NCBI RefSeq assembly: GCF_023072595.1
Contig: NZ_JALLGK010000002.1
Location: forward strand, 1-64,000
Reading direction: 5' to 3'
Source: Streptomyces sp. XM4193
GTDB lineage: Bacteria > Actinomycetota > Actinomycetes > Streptomycetales > Streptomycetaceae
DNA length: 64,000 bases
The translations under genes were made by a program, and so were the position numbers. The notes beneath the pieces are model-generated. The model saw nothing but the letters and a program-made list of their open reading frames with translations. It made no database searches and had not been told where the DNA came from. Below are positions 53,315 through 64,000 of this stretch, one piece after another. Each line of letters starts with the position of its first letter. Positions within the stretch are counted from its first letter, which is position 1.

Positions 53315-54501
53315 GCATCCACACCTTCGACACCCGGCGGTACGGACAGCAGCCCAAGAGCGCCTGGGAGAAGTTGCGGGCCCGCGACTCGCTGGCCCGG
53401 CGGCTCGACTGGCCGCTGCTGCTCGCCTCGCTCGCCCTGTGCGCGATCGGTTCGCTGCTGGTGTGGTCCGCCACCCGCAACCGCACCGAGCTGACCGGCG
53501 GCGACCCCAATTCCTTCCTCTTCAAGCACATGCTCAACGCGGCGATCGGTGTCGCGCTCGCCGCCGGCGTGCTGTGGATGGGCCACCGCAGGCTGCGGTC
53601 GCTGATGCCGGTGCTGTACGGGTTGTCGATCATCCTCGTCGCGCTCGTCTACACCCCGCTCGGCGCGACCATCAACGGCGAGCGGGCATGGCTCAACCTC
53701 GGCGCCGGTTTCTACCTCCAGCCCTCTGAGTTCGTGAAGATCACCGTCATCCTGACGATGGCGGTGGTGCTGGCGGCCAAGGTGGACGCGGGCGACCGGG
53801 TCCACCCGGACCACCGGACGGTCCTCCAGGCGCTGGGGCTCGCCGCGCTGCCGATCGCGGTGGTGGCCGACCTCGGCCAGGTCATGGTGCTCGCGGTCAT
53901 CGTCCTCGGTGTGCTGCTCGCCTCCGGCGCCTCCAACCGCTGGGTGATCGGGCTGATCACCGCCGCGGTGGCGGGCGCCGTGACGGTGTGGATGCTCGAT
54001 CTGCTGGACGAGTACCAGCTCAACCGGTTCGCGGCGTTCGCCAACCCGGCGCTGGATCCGGCAGGAGTCGGCTACAACACCAACCAGGCCCGTATCGCGA
54101 TCGGTTCGGGCGGGATCTCCGGGAAGGGGCTCTTCGAGGGCACCCAGACCACCGGTCAGTTCGTGCCCGAGCAGCAGACGGACTTCATCTTCACCGTGGC
54201 CGGCGAGGAGCTCGGCTTCCTCGGCGGCGGCCTCATCATCCTGCTGCTCGGCGTCGTCCTGTGGCGGGCCTGCCGCATCGCGATGGAGGCGACCGACCTC
54301 TACAGCACGATCGTCGCCGCGGGAATCACCGCCTGGTTCGCCTTCCAGTCCTTCGAGAACATCGGCATGGCGCTGGGAATCATGCCGGTCGCCGGTCTGC
54401 CACTGCCCTTCGTCTCCTACGGCGGCACCTCCATGTTCGCCGTCTGGATCGCGGTGGGGCTGCTCCAGTCGATCCGGATACAGCGCCCCCTGTCCGCCTA
54501 G
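53311..54501 (+). CDS. rodA: RodA-type SEDS peptidoglycan polymerase
   Basis: A 396-residue membrane protein with about ten helices, of the SEDS family (called sfr in this operon of Streptomyces). It polymerises lipid II into glycan strands together with the class B PBP upstream. The characteristic region VPEQQTDFIFTVAGEELGFLG and the C-terminal GLPLPFVSYGGTSM are present. The ATG overlaps the PBP2 stop as ATGA. It is the last gene of the operon, closed by the strongest hairpin in the window. Confidence 0.94.
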   Translation: MSIHTFDTRRYGQQPKSAWEKLRARDSLARRLDWPLLLASLALCAIGSLLVWSATRNRTELTGGDPNSFLFKHMLNAAIGVALAAGVLWMGHRRLRSLMPVLYGLSIILVALVYTPLGATINGERAWLNLGAGFYLQPSEFVKITVILTMAVVLAAKVDAGDRVHPDHRTVLQALGLAALPIAVVADLGQVMVLAVIVLGVLLASGASNRWVIGLITAAVAGAVTVWMLDLLDEYQLNRFAAFANPALDPAGVGYNTNQARIAIGSGGISGKGLFEGTQTTGQFVPEQQTDFIFTVAGEELGFLGGGLIILLLGVVLWRACRIAMEATDLYSTIVAAGITAWFAFQSFENIGMALGIMPVAGLPLPFVSYGGTSMFAVWIAVGLLQSIRIQRPLSA

Positions 54502-54516
54502 GACAGCAGTACGTCC

Positions 54517-54562
54517 GCGGGTCGGTCCCGCCGTGGCAGCGACCACGGCGGGACCGACCCGC
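54517..54562 (+). terminator. Perfect 20-bp hairpin ending the mre operon
   Basis: Arms GCGGGTCGGTCCCGCCGTGG and its complement with a 6-nt loop, 15 bases after the rodA stop. Confidence 0.92.
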
Positions 54563-54678
54563 TCCGTCGTCCTCCGCTCCGCACGCCCGGGCGCATGCGG
54601 CTGAAATCGGGGCGTGCGTATCGGGTTAGGCTGGACGGCCAGTTCCGTACCCCCGCACCCGCGCGTCAGGACTCCTTC

Positions 54679-56631
<1,953 letters not shown>

Positions 56632-56820
56632 ATCCGCAGGTGAACGCCCGGCCCGGCTCCTGCAGCCCGGCCGGGCTTCGCCGTCGCCGGGTGGCGGCGC
56701 TGTCGCTGCGCGGTGGCGGCGAGAACCGTAACGTGGAGACGACGGGCCGCACCTCGGTGGTGCGGCACGAGGTGCGGACGGGGCGGCTCAACCGCCGGGT
56801 ACCACGAGGAGGTCTACGTG

Positions 56821-57984
56821 GTGGCGCGTGGCGGTCGGCGACTTGACTGGCTCATACGGCTGTTGCCGGTGGTCATGCTGCCCCTTGCGGTCCTGCTCAA
56901 CACCATGGAGTCCGTGCCCGACCTCGGGCTTCCCCTCTTCGCCGCGACCCCGCTGATCGTCGCGACCTTCTTCTCGCCGCGGGCGGGTGCGGTGACGGCC
57001 GGGATCTGCCTGGTGGTGGTGACCGTCCTGGACGTGGCGCGAGGGCGTTCGTTCGTCGAGACCACGGTGGACATTCTCGCCGTCGGACTGGTGAACGCGA
57101 TCGGCGTGTGGGTCGCCCATGTCGCGCGGCAGCGCGAGACGGACCTCGGGGTGGCCCGACGGATCGCCGAGTTCGCCCAGAACGCCGTACTGCCCAGACC
57201 GCCGGCCCACGTCGGACGGCTGCGGTGCGACGCCCGCTACCGGCCGGCGCTCAGCGAGGCTCGGGTGGGCGGCGACTTCTACGGCATCGCAGCCGCCCCC
57301 ACGGGAGTGCGGGCCATGATCGGCGACGTGCGCGGCAAGGGCGTGGAGGCGGTCGCGGCCGTGGCGGTCGCGGTCGGCGCCTTCCGGGAGCACGCCGAGG
57401 ACGCCGAGTCCCTGGCCGAGCTGGCCGCCCGCATCGACCGGGCGCTGGTGCGCGAGGACCACTGGATGGAGGAGACCGCGGCGTTGGAGGGCTTCTCCAC
57501 GGTCCTGCTGGTGGAGGTCGACACCACGACGAACACCGCGCGGCTGCTGAACTTCGGCCACACCGAGCCGTACCTGGTCACCGCGGAGCGGGTGGTCCGC
57601 GCGCCGCTGGGGGAGTCCTGGCTGCCGCTCGGTTCGGGGCTGGGCGACCCCCGTACCGCCGGCCCGCCCCGGGAAGTGCCCTTCCCGCCCGGTACGGCGC
57701 TGCTGCTGCTCACGGACGGGGTGACGGAGGCCAGGAACGCCGAGCGCCGCTTCTTCGACCCCGAACTCCACATGCCGCCGACCGCGACCGACGATCCGGT
57801 CCTGCTGGCCGACGTACTGGTCGAGCGGGTGGGCCGGTGGACGGGCGGGGCGCGGCAGGACGACATGGCGCTGCTCGTCCTCACCCACGCCGTCGCCGAG
57901 CCCGAGCCCCGGCTCGGTTCGTCGGTGCGCTCGGCGGAGGGCCCGGCCGGCGGGACCGGTGCGCGCGTGACTGACGGGAAGTGA
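56821..57984 (+). CDS. Membrane SpoIIE-type PP2C phosphatase (second)
   Basis: A 387-residue protein with three or four N-terminal helices (about residues 10-100, LLPVVMLPLAVLLNTM onward) and a cytosolic SpoIIE-like PP2C domain with GGDFYGI, MIGDVRGKGVEAV, LLLTDGVTEARN and RQDDMALLVL. It is probably a phosphatase for STAS-type anti-sigma antagonists; no such gene is adjacent. Both GTG 56818 and GTG 56821 are possible; 56821 sits at the better distance (8 nt) from GGAGG. It overlaps a possible start of the next gene (GTGA at 57981). Confidence 0.87.
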   Translation: MARGGRRLDWLIRLLPVVMLPLAVLLNTMESVPDLGLPLFAATPLIVATFFSPRAGAVTAGICLVVVTVLDVARGRSFVETTVDILAVGLVNAIGVWVAHVARQRETDLGVARRIAEFAQNAVLPRPPAHVGRLRCDARYRPALSEARVGGDFYGIAAAPTGVRAMIGDVRGKGVEAVAAVAVAVGAFREHAEDAESLAELAARIDRALVREDHWMEETAALEGFSTVLLVEVDTTTNTARLLNFGHTEPYLVTAERVVRAPLGESWLPLGSGLGDPRTAGPPREVPFPPGTALLLLTDGVTEARNAERRFFDPELHMPPTATDDPVLLADVLVERVGRWTGGARQDDMALLVLTHAVAEPEPRLGSSVRSAEGPAGGTGARVTDGK

Positions 57985-58022
57985 GTGGCGCCGAACGAGG
58001 CCGAGTTGGCAGGCTGTCCGCC

Positions 58023-58565
58023 ATGCCGCAGCTGACAAGGCCCACAGTCGAGGTCCGGGACTCCTTCCTCGGTGCGATGGACGAGTTCCGCGAGGAGGCG
58101 GGCGACTGGCTCGGCGGCAACTCGATGATCGCGGAGGAGGTCCGCGTGTACGGAGCGCGCTGGGCGACGCCTGAGGGGTTCGCGGAGTACGTCGCCGACG
58201 TCCGGGCCGCCGCGCAGGAGGAGAGCCGCCCCGCCAACTGGGTCGCCGCCACTGTGCTGTGGTACGTGGACGGCACCCGCTGGCTCGGACGCATCGCGCT
58301 GCGCCACGAGTACACCCGTCATCTGCTGGACCAGGGCGGACTCATCGGCTACGAGGTCCGTCCCACCGCCCGGCGCCGCGGCCACGCCACCGCCATGCTG
58401 CGCGACGCACTGCCCTTCGCGGCCAAGCGCGGGTTCGACCGGGTGCTGATCACCTGTGACGCGGACAACGTCGCCTCCCGCAAGGTGATCGAGAGCTGCG
58501 GCGGAGACCTGGAGGACCGGCGCGGGAAGAAGCTCCGGTACTGGGTGCCGACGGCCCCGGCGTAG
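58023..58565 (+). CDS. GNAT-family N-acetyltransferase
   Basis: A 180-residue acetyltransferase with one GNAT domain. The acetyl-CoA site is YEVRPTARRRGHATAML and the C-terminal strand-helix is CDADNVASRKVIESCGG. The substrate is unknown. ATG 58023 (MPQLTRPTVEV) gives the family-typical start; GTG 57981 would overlap the phosphatase stop by four bases and add 14 residues. It lies within the group between the two radical SAM genes. Confidence 0.82.
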   Translation: MPQLTRPTVEVRDSFLGAMDEFREEAGDWLGGNSMIAEEVRVYGARWATPEGFAEYVADVRAAAQEESRPANWVAATVLWYVDGTRWLGRIALRHEYTRHLLDQGGLIGYEVRPTARRRGHATAMLRDALPFAAKRGFDRVLITCDADNVASRKVIESCGGDLEDRRGKKLRYWVPTAPA

Positions 58566-58612
58566 AATCCGGGGCGACGACGCTCCCGCGAACTTCGAAG
58601 GACTGACTGACA

Positions 58613-59413
58613 CTGGGCAAGCGACAGCCCGAAGGCCCGCCGCCGGCACCCGTGGTGCAGCGCGTACGTCTGCGCTACACCAAGCGTGGCCGCCTCCGGT
58701 TCACCAGCCACCGCGACTTCCAGCGCGCCTTCGAGCGTGCGCTGCGCAGGGCAGCGGTTCCCATGGCGTACTCGGCGGGGTTCTCGCCGCACCCGAAGGT
58801 GTCGTACGCCAACGCCGCCCCCACGGGCACCGCGAGCGAGGCGGAGTACCTGGAGATCGGTCTCGCCCGGCGCTGCGACCCGAACTGGCTGCGCGAGCGG
58901 CTGGACCTCTCGATGCCGACCGGGCTGGACATCGTCGACGCGGTGGAGGCCGGCACCTCCGGCTTCGCCGACCGACTGCTCGCCTCCTGTTGGGAGCTGC
59001 GCCTCGACGGCGTGCGCACCGAGGAGGCCGAGGAGGCGGTGCGCGTCTTCCTCGCGGAGGACAGCGTGGAGGTCCAGCGGCAGACCAAGAAGGGTGTGCG
59101 GACCTTCGACGCACGGGCCGCCGTGGCGTCCCTGGAGTGTGTCGACGCAGGGCACGAGCCCGGGTCCGATGGTCCGGTGCAGCAACCCTGTGCGATACTG
59201 CGCCTGGTAGTGCGGCACCTGACACCTGCCGTACGACCCGACGACGTCCTGTCCGGCCTCCGCGCTACGGCTGACCTGGCGCCGCCGGTCCCGGTTTCGG
59301 TGACCAGGCTGGCGCAGGGGCCGCTCGATGAGGAGACCGGCACGGTGACCGACCCGCTGGCGCCCGACCGCGACGCAACCCTCGTCGCGACGGTGCCGGG
59401 GTCCACCGCGTAA
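58613..59413 (+). CDS. TIGR03936-family radical SAM-associated protein, probable CTG start
   Basis: A protein of about 266 residues that is the regular partner of TIGR03960 radical SAM proteins (DUF2344). The body begins VQRVRLRYTKRGRLRFTSHR, with the conserved FSPHPKVSYANA following. The first canonical in-frame start, GTG 58652, has no Shine-Dalgarno. In-frame CTG 58613, ten bases after AAGGA, would add MGKRQPEGPPPAPV, an N-terminus that I recall from other Streptomyces copies. I therefore use CTG, with GTG 58652 (253 residues) as the conservative alternative. It has no cluster-binding cysteines of its own. Confidence 0.75.
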   Translation: MGKRQPEGPPPAPVVQRVRLRYTKRGRLRFTSHRDFQRAFERALRRAAVPMAYSAGFSPHPKVSYANAAPTGTASEAEYLEIGLARRCDPNWLRERLDLSMPTGLDIVDAVEAGTSGFADRLLASCWELRLDGVRTEEAEEAVRVFLAEDSVEVQRQTKKGVRTFDARAAVASLECVDAGHEPGSDGPVQQPCAILRLVVRHLTPAVRPDDVLSGLRATADLAPPVPVSVTRLAQGPLDEETGTVTDPLAPDRDATLVATVPGSTA

Positions 59414-59651
59414 GGCCGGCGTCACCGCGCTGCCGACGCGCCAGGCACCAGGGAGCCACCCGGGTACCGCCGTACGGCCGGCGCCACGGACCAGGAGACT
59501 TTCGCCGTAGCCGTGTCCAAGGGACCGGAACCGGCGAGTGAGACAACAAGCTCCCGTGAGGCGCTCGCGCTCCGGGCAGATTCACCGCGCCAGTGCGCGG
59601 ACCTGCCCCGGAACGCGCGGCGCCCGGGGGCGTGACGGGAGAACCGCCCGC

Positions 59652-62600
59652 ATGCTCGAGCCCACAGACTCCGCGACCGCGGAGAGTGCCGAGAACAACA
59701 CCCCCAGCGACAACCTGCCCCCGCGCAGGCGTCGAGCCGCCTCCCGCCCCGCGGGACCACCGGCTGCTGCCGCCGCCGGTGAAGCACCGGTGACGGTCGC
59801 CGCCTCGCAAGCCCCTCAGCAGGACCCCGCACCGAACGGGTCGTCCGAGCCGCCCGCCGACGCCCCTGCGCCGGTCCGGACGCGGCGCCGCGCCACCCGG
59901 AAGGCCAGCGCACCCGCGGGCCCGCCCGCGGAGTCGGCGGCGCAGTCCGCACCGACGGAGCAGCCCGCCGCTGCCGAGGGCACCGCATCGAACGAGTCGG
60001 CCGCGCCGAGCGGGCGGACCGCGCCCGAGCGCAAGTCCGGACGGAAGAAGGCCGCGGCCCGCGAGGACTCCGCGGAGCCGCAGGCAGCCGACGAGCCGGA
60101 CCGGTCGGAGGACGCCCCGGCCAAGCCCACGCGCACCCGGCGACGGGCCTCCCGCAAGGCCACCTCGGCCGAGGGCAGCCCCTCCGTCGAGTCCGCCCCG
60201 GAGCCGTCCGCCCAGGAACAGCCCGCCGCGGAGTCCGCCGCCGGTCAGGCTTCGGGCACCGCCGCCGAGGAGCGGCCGGCCGCCGAACCCGCGACCGGGG
60301 AGAGCGACGGCGAGGAGAACGGCGGCAGAGGGGCCCGCAGCAGGTCCAGGCGCGCCACGAAGTCGACGACCCGGACGGCGAAGTCGTCCGGGGCCGCGAA
60401 GTCGTCGGAGCCGCAGAGCGCGAACGGCGACGCAAACCCGTCGGAGGGCGCCGACGCCACGAGCGAGCCGCCCGCCGAGACGCCCCCGAGCCGCGGTCGC
60501 GGCCGGACCAGGGCCGCCGCGACCATGGGCCTCTTCCAGGCGCCGGTGTTCACCGAGCCGATGTTCCAGACTCCGCAGAGCGCCGCGGCCGCCCAGGCGG
60601 CCGAGGAGGAGGACGAGGAGCCGGAGGAGGTCGAGGCCGAGGAGTCGAACACCTCGACCGGTGACGTCGACCACGACGACAGCGCCGAGGGCGACCGTCC
60701 CTCGCGTCGTCGCCGTCGGGGCGGCCGTCGCCGCCGTCGTGCGGAGCTCGCCGAGGAGAACGGCGAGGACGACGGCGAGGACGAGGACGACCGCAACGAC
60801 GACGCCGCCGGCGCCCCCGAGAAGTCGGGGCGGCGCGGCGGCCGGGACAAGGGCGAGAAGCCCGCCCGCTCCGGCAAGGGCGAGAAGTCCGGCAAGGACT
60901 CCGAGGAGCACGAGGACTCCGACGAGGAGAGCTCCGAGGAGCGCGAGGACAACTCCGCCGGCAACGGTCCCTCCACCAGCAGCTCCCGCCGTCGCCGCCG
61001 TCGCCGGCGCCGGAGCGACAGCTCGGGCGAGAGCGACAGCGCCGCGGGCGAGAAGAACGACTCCGACGACGACCCCGAGCGCACGGTCGTCAAGATCCGC
61101 GAGCCGCGCAAGAAGAAGGAAGAGCGCTCGGACGAGGTGCAGTCCATCAAGGGCTCCACCCGTCTCGAGGCCAAGAAGCAGCGTCGCCGCGAGGGTCGTG
61201 AGCAGGGGCGCCGCAGGGTGCCGATCATCACCGAGGCGGAGTTCCTGGCGCGTCGCGAGGCGGTCAAGCGCGAGATGATCGTCCGCCAGCACGGCGAGCG
61301 TACGCAGATCGCGGTGCTCGAGGACGATGTGCTGGTCGAGCACTTCGTCAACAAGGAGCAGTCCACCAGCTACGTCGGCAACGTCTACCTCGGCAAGGTG
61401 CAGAACGTCCTGCCGTCGATGGAGGCGGCCTTCGTCGACATCGGCAAGGGCCGCAACGCCGTGCTGTACGCGGGCGAGGTCAACTTCGAGGCGCTGGGCC
61501 TGTCCAACGGACCGCGTCGCATCGAGAACGCGCTCAAGTCCGGCCAGTCCGTGCTGGTCCAGGTGACCAAGGACCCGATCGGCCACAAGGGCGCCCGGCT
61601 GACCAGCCAGGTCTCGCTCCCCGGGCGCTACCTGGTGTACGTGCCCGAGGGCTCGATGACCGGCATCAGCCGCAAGCTGCCGGACACCGAGCGGGCGCGG
61701 CTCAAGCAGATCCTGAAGAAGGTCGTCCCCGAGGACGCGGGTGTGATCGTTCGCACCGCGGCCGAGGGAGCCAGCGAGGACGAGCTTGCGAGGGACGTGC
61801 AGCGGCTCCAGGCGCAGTGGGAGGACATCAAGAAGAAGGCGCAGAAGGGCAACGCGCCGACGCTGCTCTACGGCGAGCCGGACATGACCGTGCGCGTCGT
61901 ACGCGACATCTTCAACGAGGACTTCTCCAAGGTCGTCATCAGCGGTGAGGACGCCTGGAGCACGGTCCACGGATACGTCTCGCACGTCGCCCCGGACCTC
62001 GTGGAGCGGTTGAACAAGTGGACGTCGGACGTGGACGTCTTCGCGACGTACCGCATCGACGAGCAGCTGATGAAGGCGCTGGACCGCAAGGTGTGGCTGC
62101 CCAGCGGCGGTTCGCTGGTGATCGACCGGACCGAGGCGATGATCGTCGTCGACGTCAACACCGGAAAGTTCACCGGCCAGGGCGGCAACCTCGAGGAGAC
62201 CGTCACCAGGAACAACCTGGAGGCGGCCGAGGAGATCGTCCGTCAGCTGCGGCTGCGGGACCTCGGCGGCATCATCGTCATCGACTTCATCGACATGGTG
62301 CTGGAGAACAACCGGGACCTGGTGCTGCGGCGACTGCTGGAGTGCCTGGGGCGCGACCGCACCAAGCACCAGGTCGCCGAGGTCACCTCGCTCGGGCTGG
62401 TGCAGATGACGCGCAAGCGGGTCGGCCAGGGTCTGCTGGAGTCCTTCTCCGAGACCTGTGTGCACTGCAACGGCCGCGGCGTCATCGTCCACATGGAACA
62501 GCCGCAGGGCACCGGTGGCGGCGGCAAGCGGAGCAAGAAGAAGGGCAAGGGCGGCAGCCAGCCCGACAACCAGCAGGGGTCGGGGAGCGACGGCGCGTCC

Positions 62601-63575
62601 GCGAGCGGATCGCACCACGACCACTCCGGGCACGACCACTCCGCGCACGACGACGGGCACCACGGCCACGACGGCTCCGGCCACGACCGCGGCCAGTCGC
62701 ACGCCGACCGTGCCGAGTCCGGAGAGGGTCGGGAGCCGAAGGCGCTGCCCGAGCCGGACTTCACCCCGGACGAGGAGCTGTACAGCAGCGCCGCCGAGGC
62801 GGAGCAGGCCGCGGGCCGCGGCAGAGGGCGTCGCCGTCGGGTGAGCCGCAGGGTGGAGACGCCCTCCGGTCCGCCGAAGAACGAGAGCGCCGCCACGGTC
62901 GTGGAGCCTGTCGAGTCGCCGGTCCGCGAGGTGCAGGAGCCCGCGCAGGTCCCGGCCTCCGCTCCGGCGGAGCCGGCGCCCCAGCCGGTCGTCGAGTCGG
63001 CGGCCGAGCCGGTCGAGGCGCCCGCGCCGCGCACCCGTCGCAGGGTCAGCCGCAAGGCGTCCGCACCGGCCGGTTCGCCGCAGAGCGCCGCGCCGGAAGC
63101 CGTGGTCGTGGTCGCAGCCGAGCGCAGCGAGAGCGAGCCGGCGCCCGTCGAGGCTCCGGCGGAGGAGGCCCCGGTCGTCTCCGCGCCCGCACGGCCGCGC
63201 CGCCGGGTCTCGGCGCCCTCGGGCCCGCCCGCGGAGAACGGTGGAGCGATCGTGCTGCCCGGCGCGGGGGAGTCGGAGAGCGTCGGTGACGCTCCCGGGA
63301 CCTCCGCGGTGGGCGAGTCGGACGCTCCGGGCTCGGCGGAGGCAGAGTCGGCGTCGGACGCGGTCGGCGGCAGGAAGGCGGCGGCCAGGAAGGCACCCGC
63401 GAAGAAGGCCACGGCCAAGAAGGCACCCGCGAAGAAGGCCGCGGCGAAGAAGGCGCCTGCGAAGAAGGCATCCACCAAGAAGGCCGCGGACAAGACCGCG
63501 GAGAAGTCCACCGCGAAGAAGGCGGCGAAGAAGGCCGAGGAATCGGCGCCGTCCTCCGAGTCCGCCGAGAGCTGA
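59652..63575 (+). CDS. rne: Ribonuclease E/G
   Basis: A 1307-residue endoribonuclease for rRNA maturation and mRNA decay. As in Streptomyces RNase ES, the catalytic core lies in the middle. Residues 1-520 are disordered, Pro/Ala/Glu/Arg-rich and partly acidic. The S1-type domain begins near 537, the catalytic aspartates are in VDVNTGKF (near 833) and IDFIDM (near 877), and the zinc-link is CVHCNGRG (near 936). The C-terminal third holds a His/Asp-rich stretch (about 985-1017), Pro/Glu-rich linkers and a Lys/Ala-rich tail (about 1243-1295). The tails usually bind RNA and partner proteins. ATG 59652 has GGGAGAA upstream. It is followed by a terminator and rplU. Confidence 0.93.
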   Translation: MLEPTDSATAESAENNTPSDNLPPRRRRAASRPAGPPAAAAAGEAPVTVAASQAPQQDPAPNGSSEPPADAPAPVRTRRRATRKASAPAGPPAESAAQSAPTEQPAAAEGTASNESAAPSGRTAPERKSGRKKAAAREDSAEPQAADEPDRSEDAPAKPTRTRRRASRKATSAEGSPSVESAPEPSAQEQPAAESAAGQASGTAAEERPAAEPATGESDGEENGGRGARSRSRRATKSTTRTAKSSGAAKSSEPQSANGDANPSEGADATSEPPAETPPSRGRGRTRAAATMGLFQAPVFTEPMFQTPQSAAAAQAAEEEDEEPEEVEAEESNTSTGDVDHDDSAEGDRPSRRRRRGGRRRRRAELAEENGEDDGEDEDDRNDDAAGAPEKSGRRGGRDKGEKPARSGKGEKSGKDSEEHEDSDEESSEEREDNSAGNGPSTSSSRRRRRRRRRSDSSGESDSAAGEKNDSDDDPERTVVKIREPRKKKEERSDEVQSIKGSTRLEAKKQRRREGREQGRRRVPIITEAEFLARREAVKREMIVRQHGERTQIAVLEDDVLVEHFVNKEQSTSYVGNVYLGKVQNVLPSMEAAFVDIGKGRNAVLYAGEVNFEALGLSNGPRRIENALKSGQSVLVQVTKDPIGHKGARLTSQVSLPGRYLVYVPEGSMTGISRKLPDTERARLKQILKKVVPEDAGVIVRTAAEGASEDELARDVQRLQAQWEDIKKKAQKGNAPTLLYGEPDMTVRVVRDIFNEDFSKVVISGEDAWSTVHGYVSHVAPDLVERLNKWTSDVDVFATYRIDEQLMKALDRKVWLPSGGSLVIDRTEAMIVVDVNTGKFTGQGGNLEETVTRNNLEAAEEIVRQLRLRDLGGIIVIDFIDMVLENNRDLVLRRLLECLGRDRTKHQVAEVTSLGLVQMTRKRVGQGLLESFSETCVHCNGRGVIVHMEQPQGTGGGGKRSKKKGKGGSQPDNQQGSGSDGASASGSHHDHSGHDHSAHDDGHHGHDGSGHDRGQSHADRAESGEGREPKALPEPDFTPDEELYSSAAEAEQAAGRGRGRRRRVSRRVETPSGPPKNESAATVVEPVESPVREVQEPAQVPASAPAEPAPQPVVESAAEPVEAPAPRTRRRVSRKASAPAGSPQSAAPEAVVVVAAERSESEPAPVEAPAEEAPVVSAPARPRRRVSAPSGPPAENGGAIVLPGAGESESVGDAPGTSAVGESDAPGSAEAESASDAVGGRKAAARKAPAKKATAKKAPAKKAAAKKAPAKKASTKKAADKTAEKSTAKKAAKKAEESAPSSESAES
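63379..63535 (+). repeat. AAGAAGG(C/A)-rich repeat encoding KKA units in rne
   Basis: Repeated (A)PAKKA/TAKKA/STKKA units in the C-terminal tail of RNase E/G, encoded by near-identical 12-18-base blocks. Similar Lys/Ala tails occur in histone-like proteins and bind nucleic acid non-specifically. Confidence 0.7.
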
Positions 63576-63587
63576 GCGGTACGCGGA

Positions 63588-63633
63588 CAACGGGCCGGTG
63601 CCGGGCGTCGACAGTCCCGGCCCCGGCCCGTTG
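63588..63633 (+). terminator. 18-bp hairpin after rne
   Basis: Arms CAACGGGCCGGTGCCGGG / CCCGGCCCCGGCCCGTTG, one mismatch, 10-nt loop, 12 bases after the stop. Confidence 0.82.
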
Positions 63634-63641
63634 ACCTCGGT

Positions 63642-63671
63642 TTGACCGGGGGTTGGGCGGCCCCGTAACCT
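63642..63671 (+). promoter_or_regulatory. rplU promoter
   Basis: -35 TTGACC (63642-63647), 18-bp spacer, -10 TAACCT (63666-63671). This leaves a leader of about 150 nt before rplU, long enough for an L21-type autoregulatory structure. Confidence 0.75.
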
Positions 63672-63830
63672 TGGCCGTCGGCGTGTCAATGGACGCGCCG
63701 CACTCCTGAGCACATCCCTTCCGGCCCTTTCGCCGGGAGAGGCCGCTCATCCATTCGGACCGTCGCGGGCCTCGGCTCGTGCTGTGCGGCTGGCATCAGG
63801 AGTCCGTCTACGAACGAGAGAGAGTTCCGC

Positions 63831-64000
63831 GTGTACGCGATTGTGCGCACCGGCGGTCGTCAGCAGAAGGTTTCTGTCGGCGACACCATCGAGGTCGACC
63901 GTCTTTCCGTCAACAAGCCCGGCGACAGCGTCGAGCTCTCCACCGTGCTCCTCGTGGACGGCGACGCCGTCACCAGTGACCCGTGGGTGCTGGCCGGTGT
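63831..64000 (+). CDS. rplU: 50S ribosomal protein L21 (5' part, runs off window)
   Basis: The first 56 residues of L21, beginning (V)[22 protein letters not shown], which matches the family start. GTG 63831 follows an AG-rich GAGAGAGAG sequence. The gene continues beyond the right edge, where rpmA normally follows. It is a core ribosomal large-subunit protein that binds 23S rRNA. Confidence 0.95.
   Translation, partial: MYAIVRTGGRQQKVSVGDTIEVDRLSVNKPGDSVELSTVLLVDGDAVTSDPWVLAG

Noticed and set aside
59265..63713. 1482-codon minus-strand open frame antisense to rne
   Set aside because: Its composition (Leu/Arg/Gly/Val blocks) is that of an antisense reading of the rne repeats, and the plus frame has clear catalytic motifs.

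Overview
The window is very GC-rich, uses GTG starts freely and carries a Streptomyces-type core gene set: tRNA genes, clpP1/clpP2, clpX, tig, valS, ndk, mreB-mreC-mreD-PBP2-rodA, an oversized RNase E/G and rplU. It also has mycothiol-era actinobacterial families (Rv2466c-like, Eis-like, PknG/GlnX/GlnH). The best reading is a Streptomyces or close relative, chromosomal core. The first 12 bases match the end of an Illumina adapter, so position 1 is a contig end and not a natural flank.

Layout. 1-7514 (minus strand): a PknG-type signalling operon running glnX, glnH, a coiled-coil protein, pknG and a zinc-ribbon protein cut by the contig edge. 8059-9756: HNH nuclease and MscS channel. 9957-12352: GH4 glycosidase plus sugar kinase. 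12537-14308: MarR regulator with a palindromic operator, a 100-residue protein with LTSEP repeats and a small membrane protein. 14688-23332: two pepN paralogues on the same strand, separated by a Tat-exported phosphoesterase and an AbiEi-like/nuclease-fold protein. 23596-28000: Rv2466c-like oxidoreductase, superoxide dismutase with a Nur-like box, amino-acid permease and bioY. 28201-38324: valS, two tandem Pro/Gly/Tyr/Gln-rich membrane proteins, clpP1-clpP2 with a ClgR-like box, then clpX and tig on the opposite strand. 38482-38761: tRNA-Pro(UGG) and tRNA-Gly(UCC). 39189-45467: small membrane protein, membrane acyltransferase, SpoIIE-type phosphatase, Eis-like acetyltransferase, Nei-type glycosylase and rpiB. 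45570-54501: folC, DUF4233 protein, ndk and the cell-wall elongation operon mreB-mreC-mreD-PBP2-rodA, closed by a 20-bp terminator stem. 54679-64000: a radical SAM protein and its partner (TIGR03960/TIGR03936), between them a second SpoIIE-type phosphatase and a GNAT protein, then rne and the start of rplU.

How the genes work together. The Clp/trigger-factor block handles protein folding and turnover. The mre-PBP2-rodA block builds the lateral and spore wall. The glnX-glnH-pknG operon is expected, from mycobacterial work, to couple extracellular amino-acid sensing to central nitrogen metabolism. Several genes (mscS, the 77-residue membrane protein, valS, the acyltransferase, the first phosphatase, folC) have a -10-like TANNNT 6-8 nt before the start codon and no good Shine-Dalgarno, which suggests leaderless mRNAs.

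No insertion sequence, prophage, CRISPR array or secondary-metabolite cluster was seen. The least explained items are the LTSEP-repeat protein with its regulator, the two tandem PGPYGQQ proteins, the long intergenic short-repeat tracts, a probable CTG start for the TIGR03936 protein, and the His/Asp-rich segment in RNase E/G.
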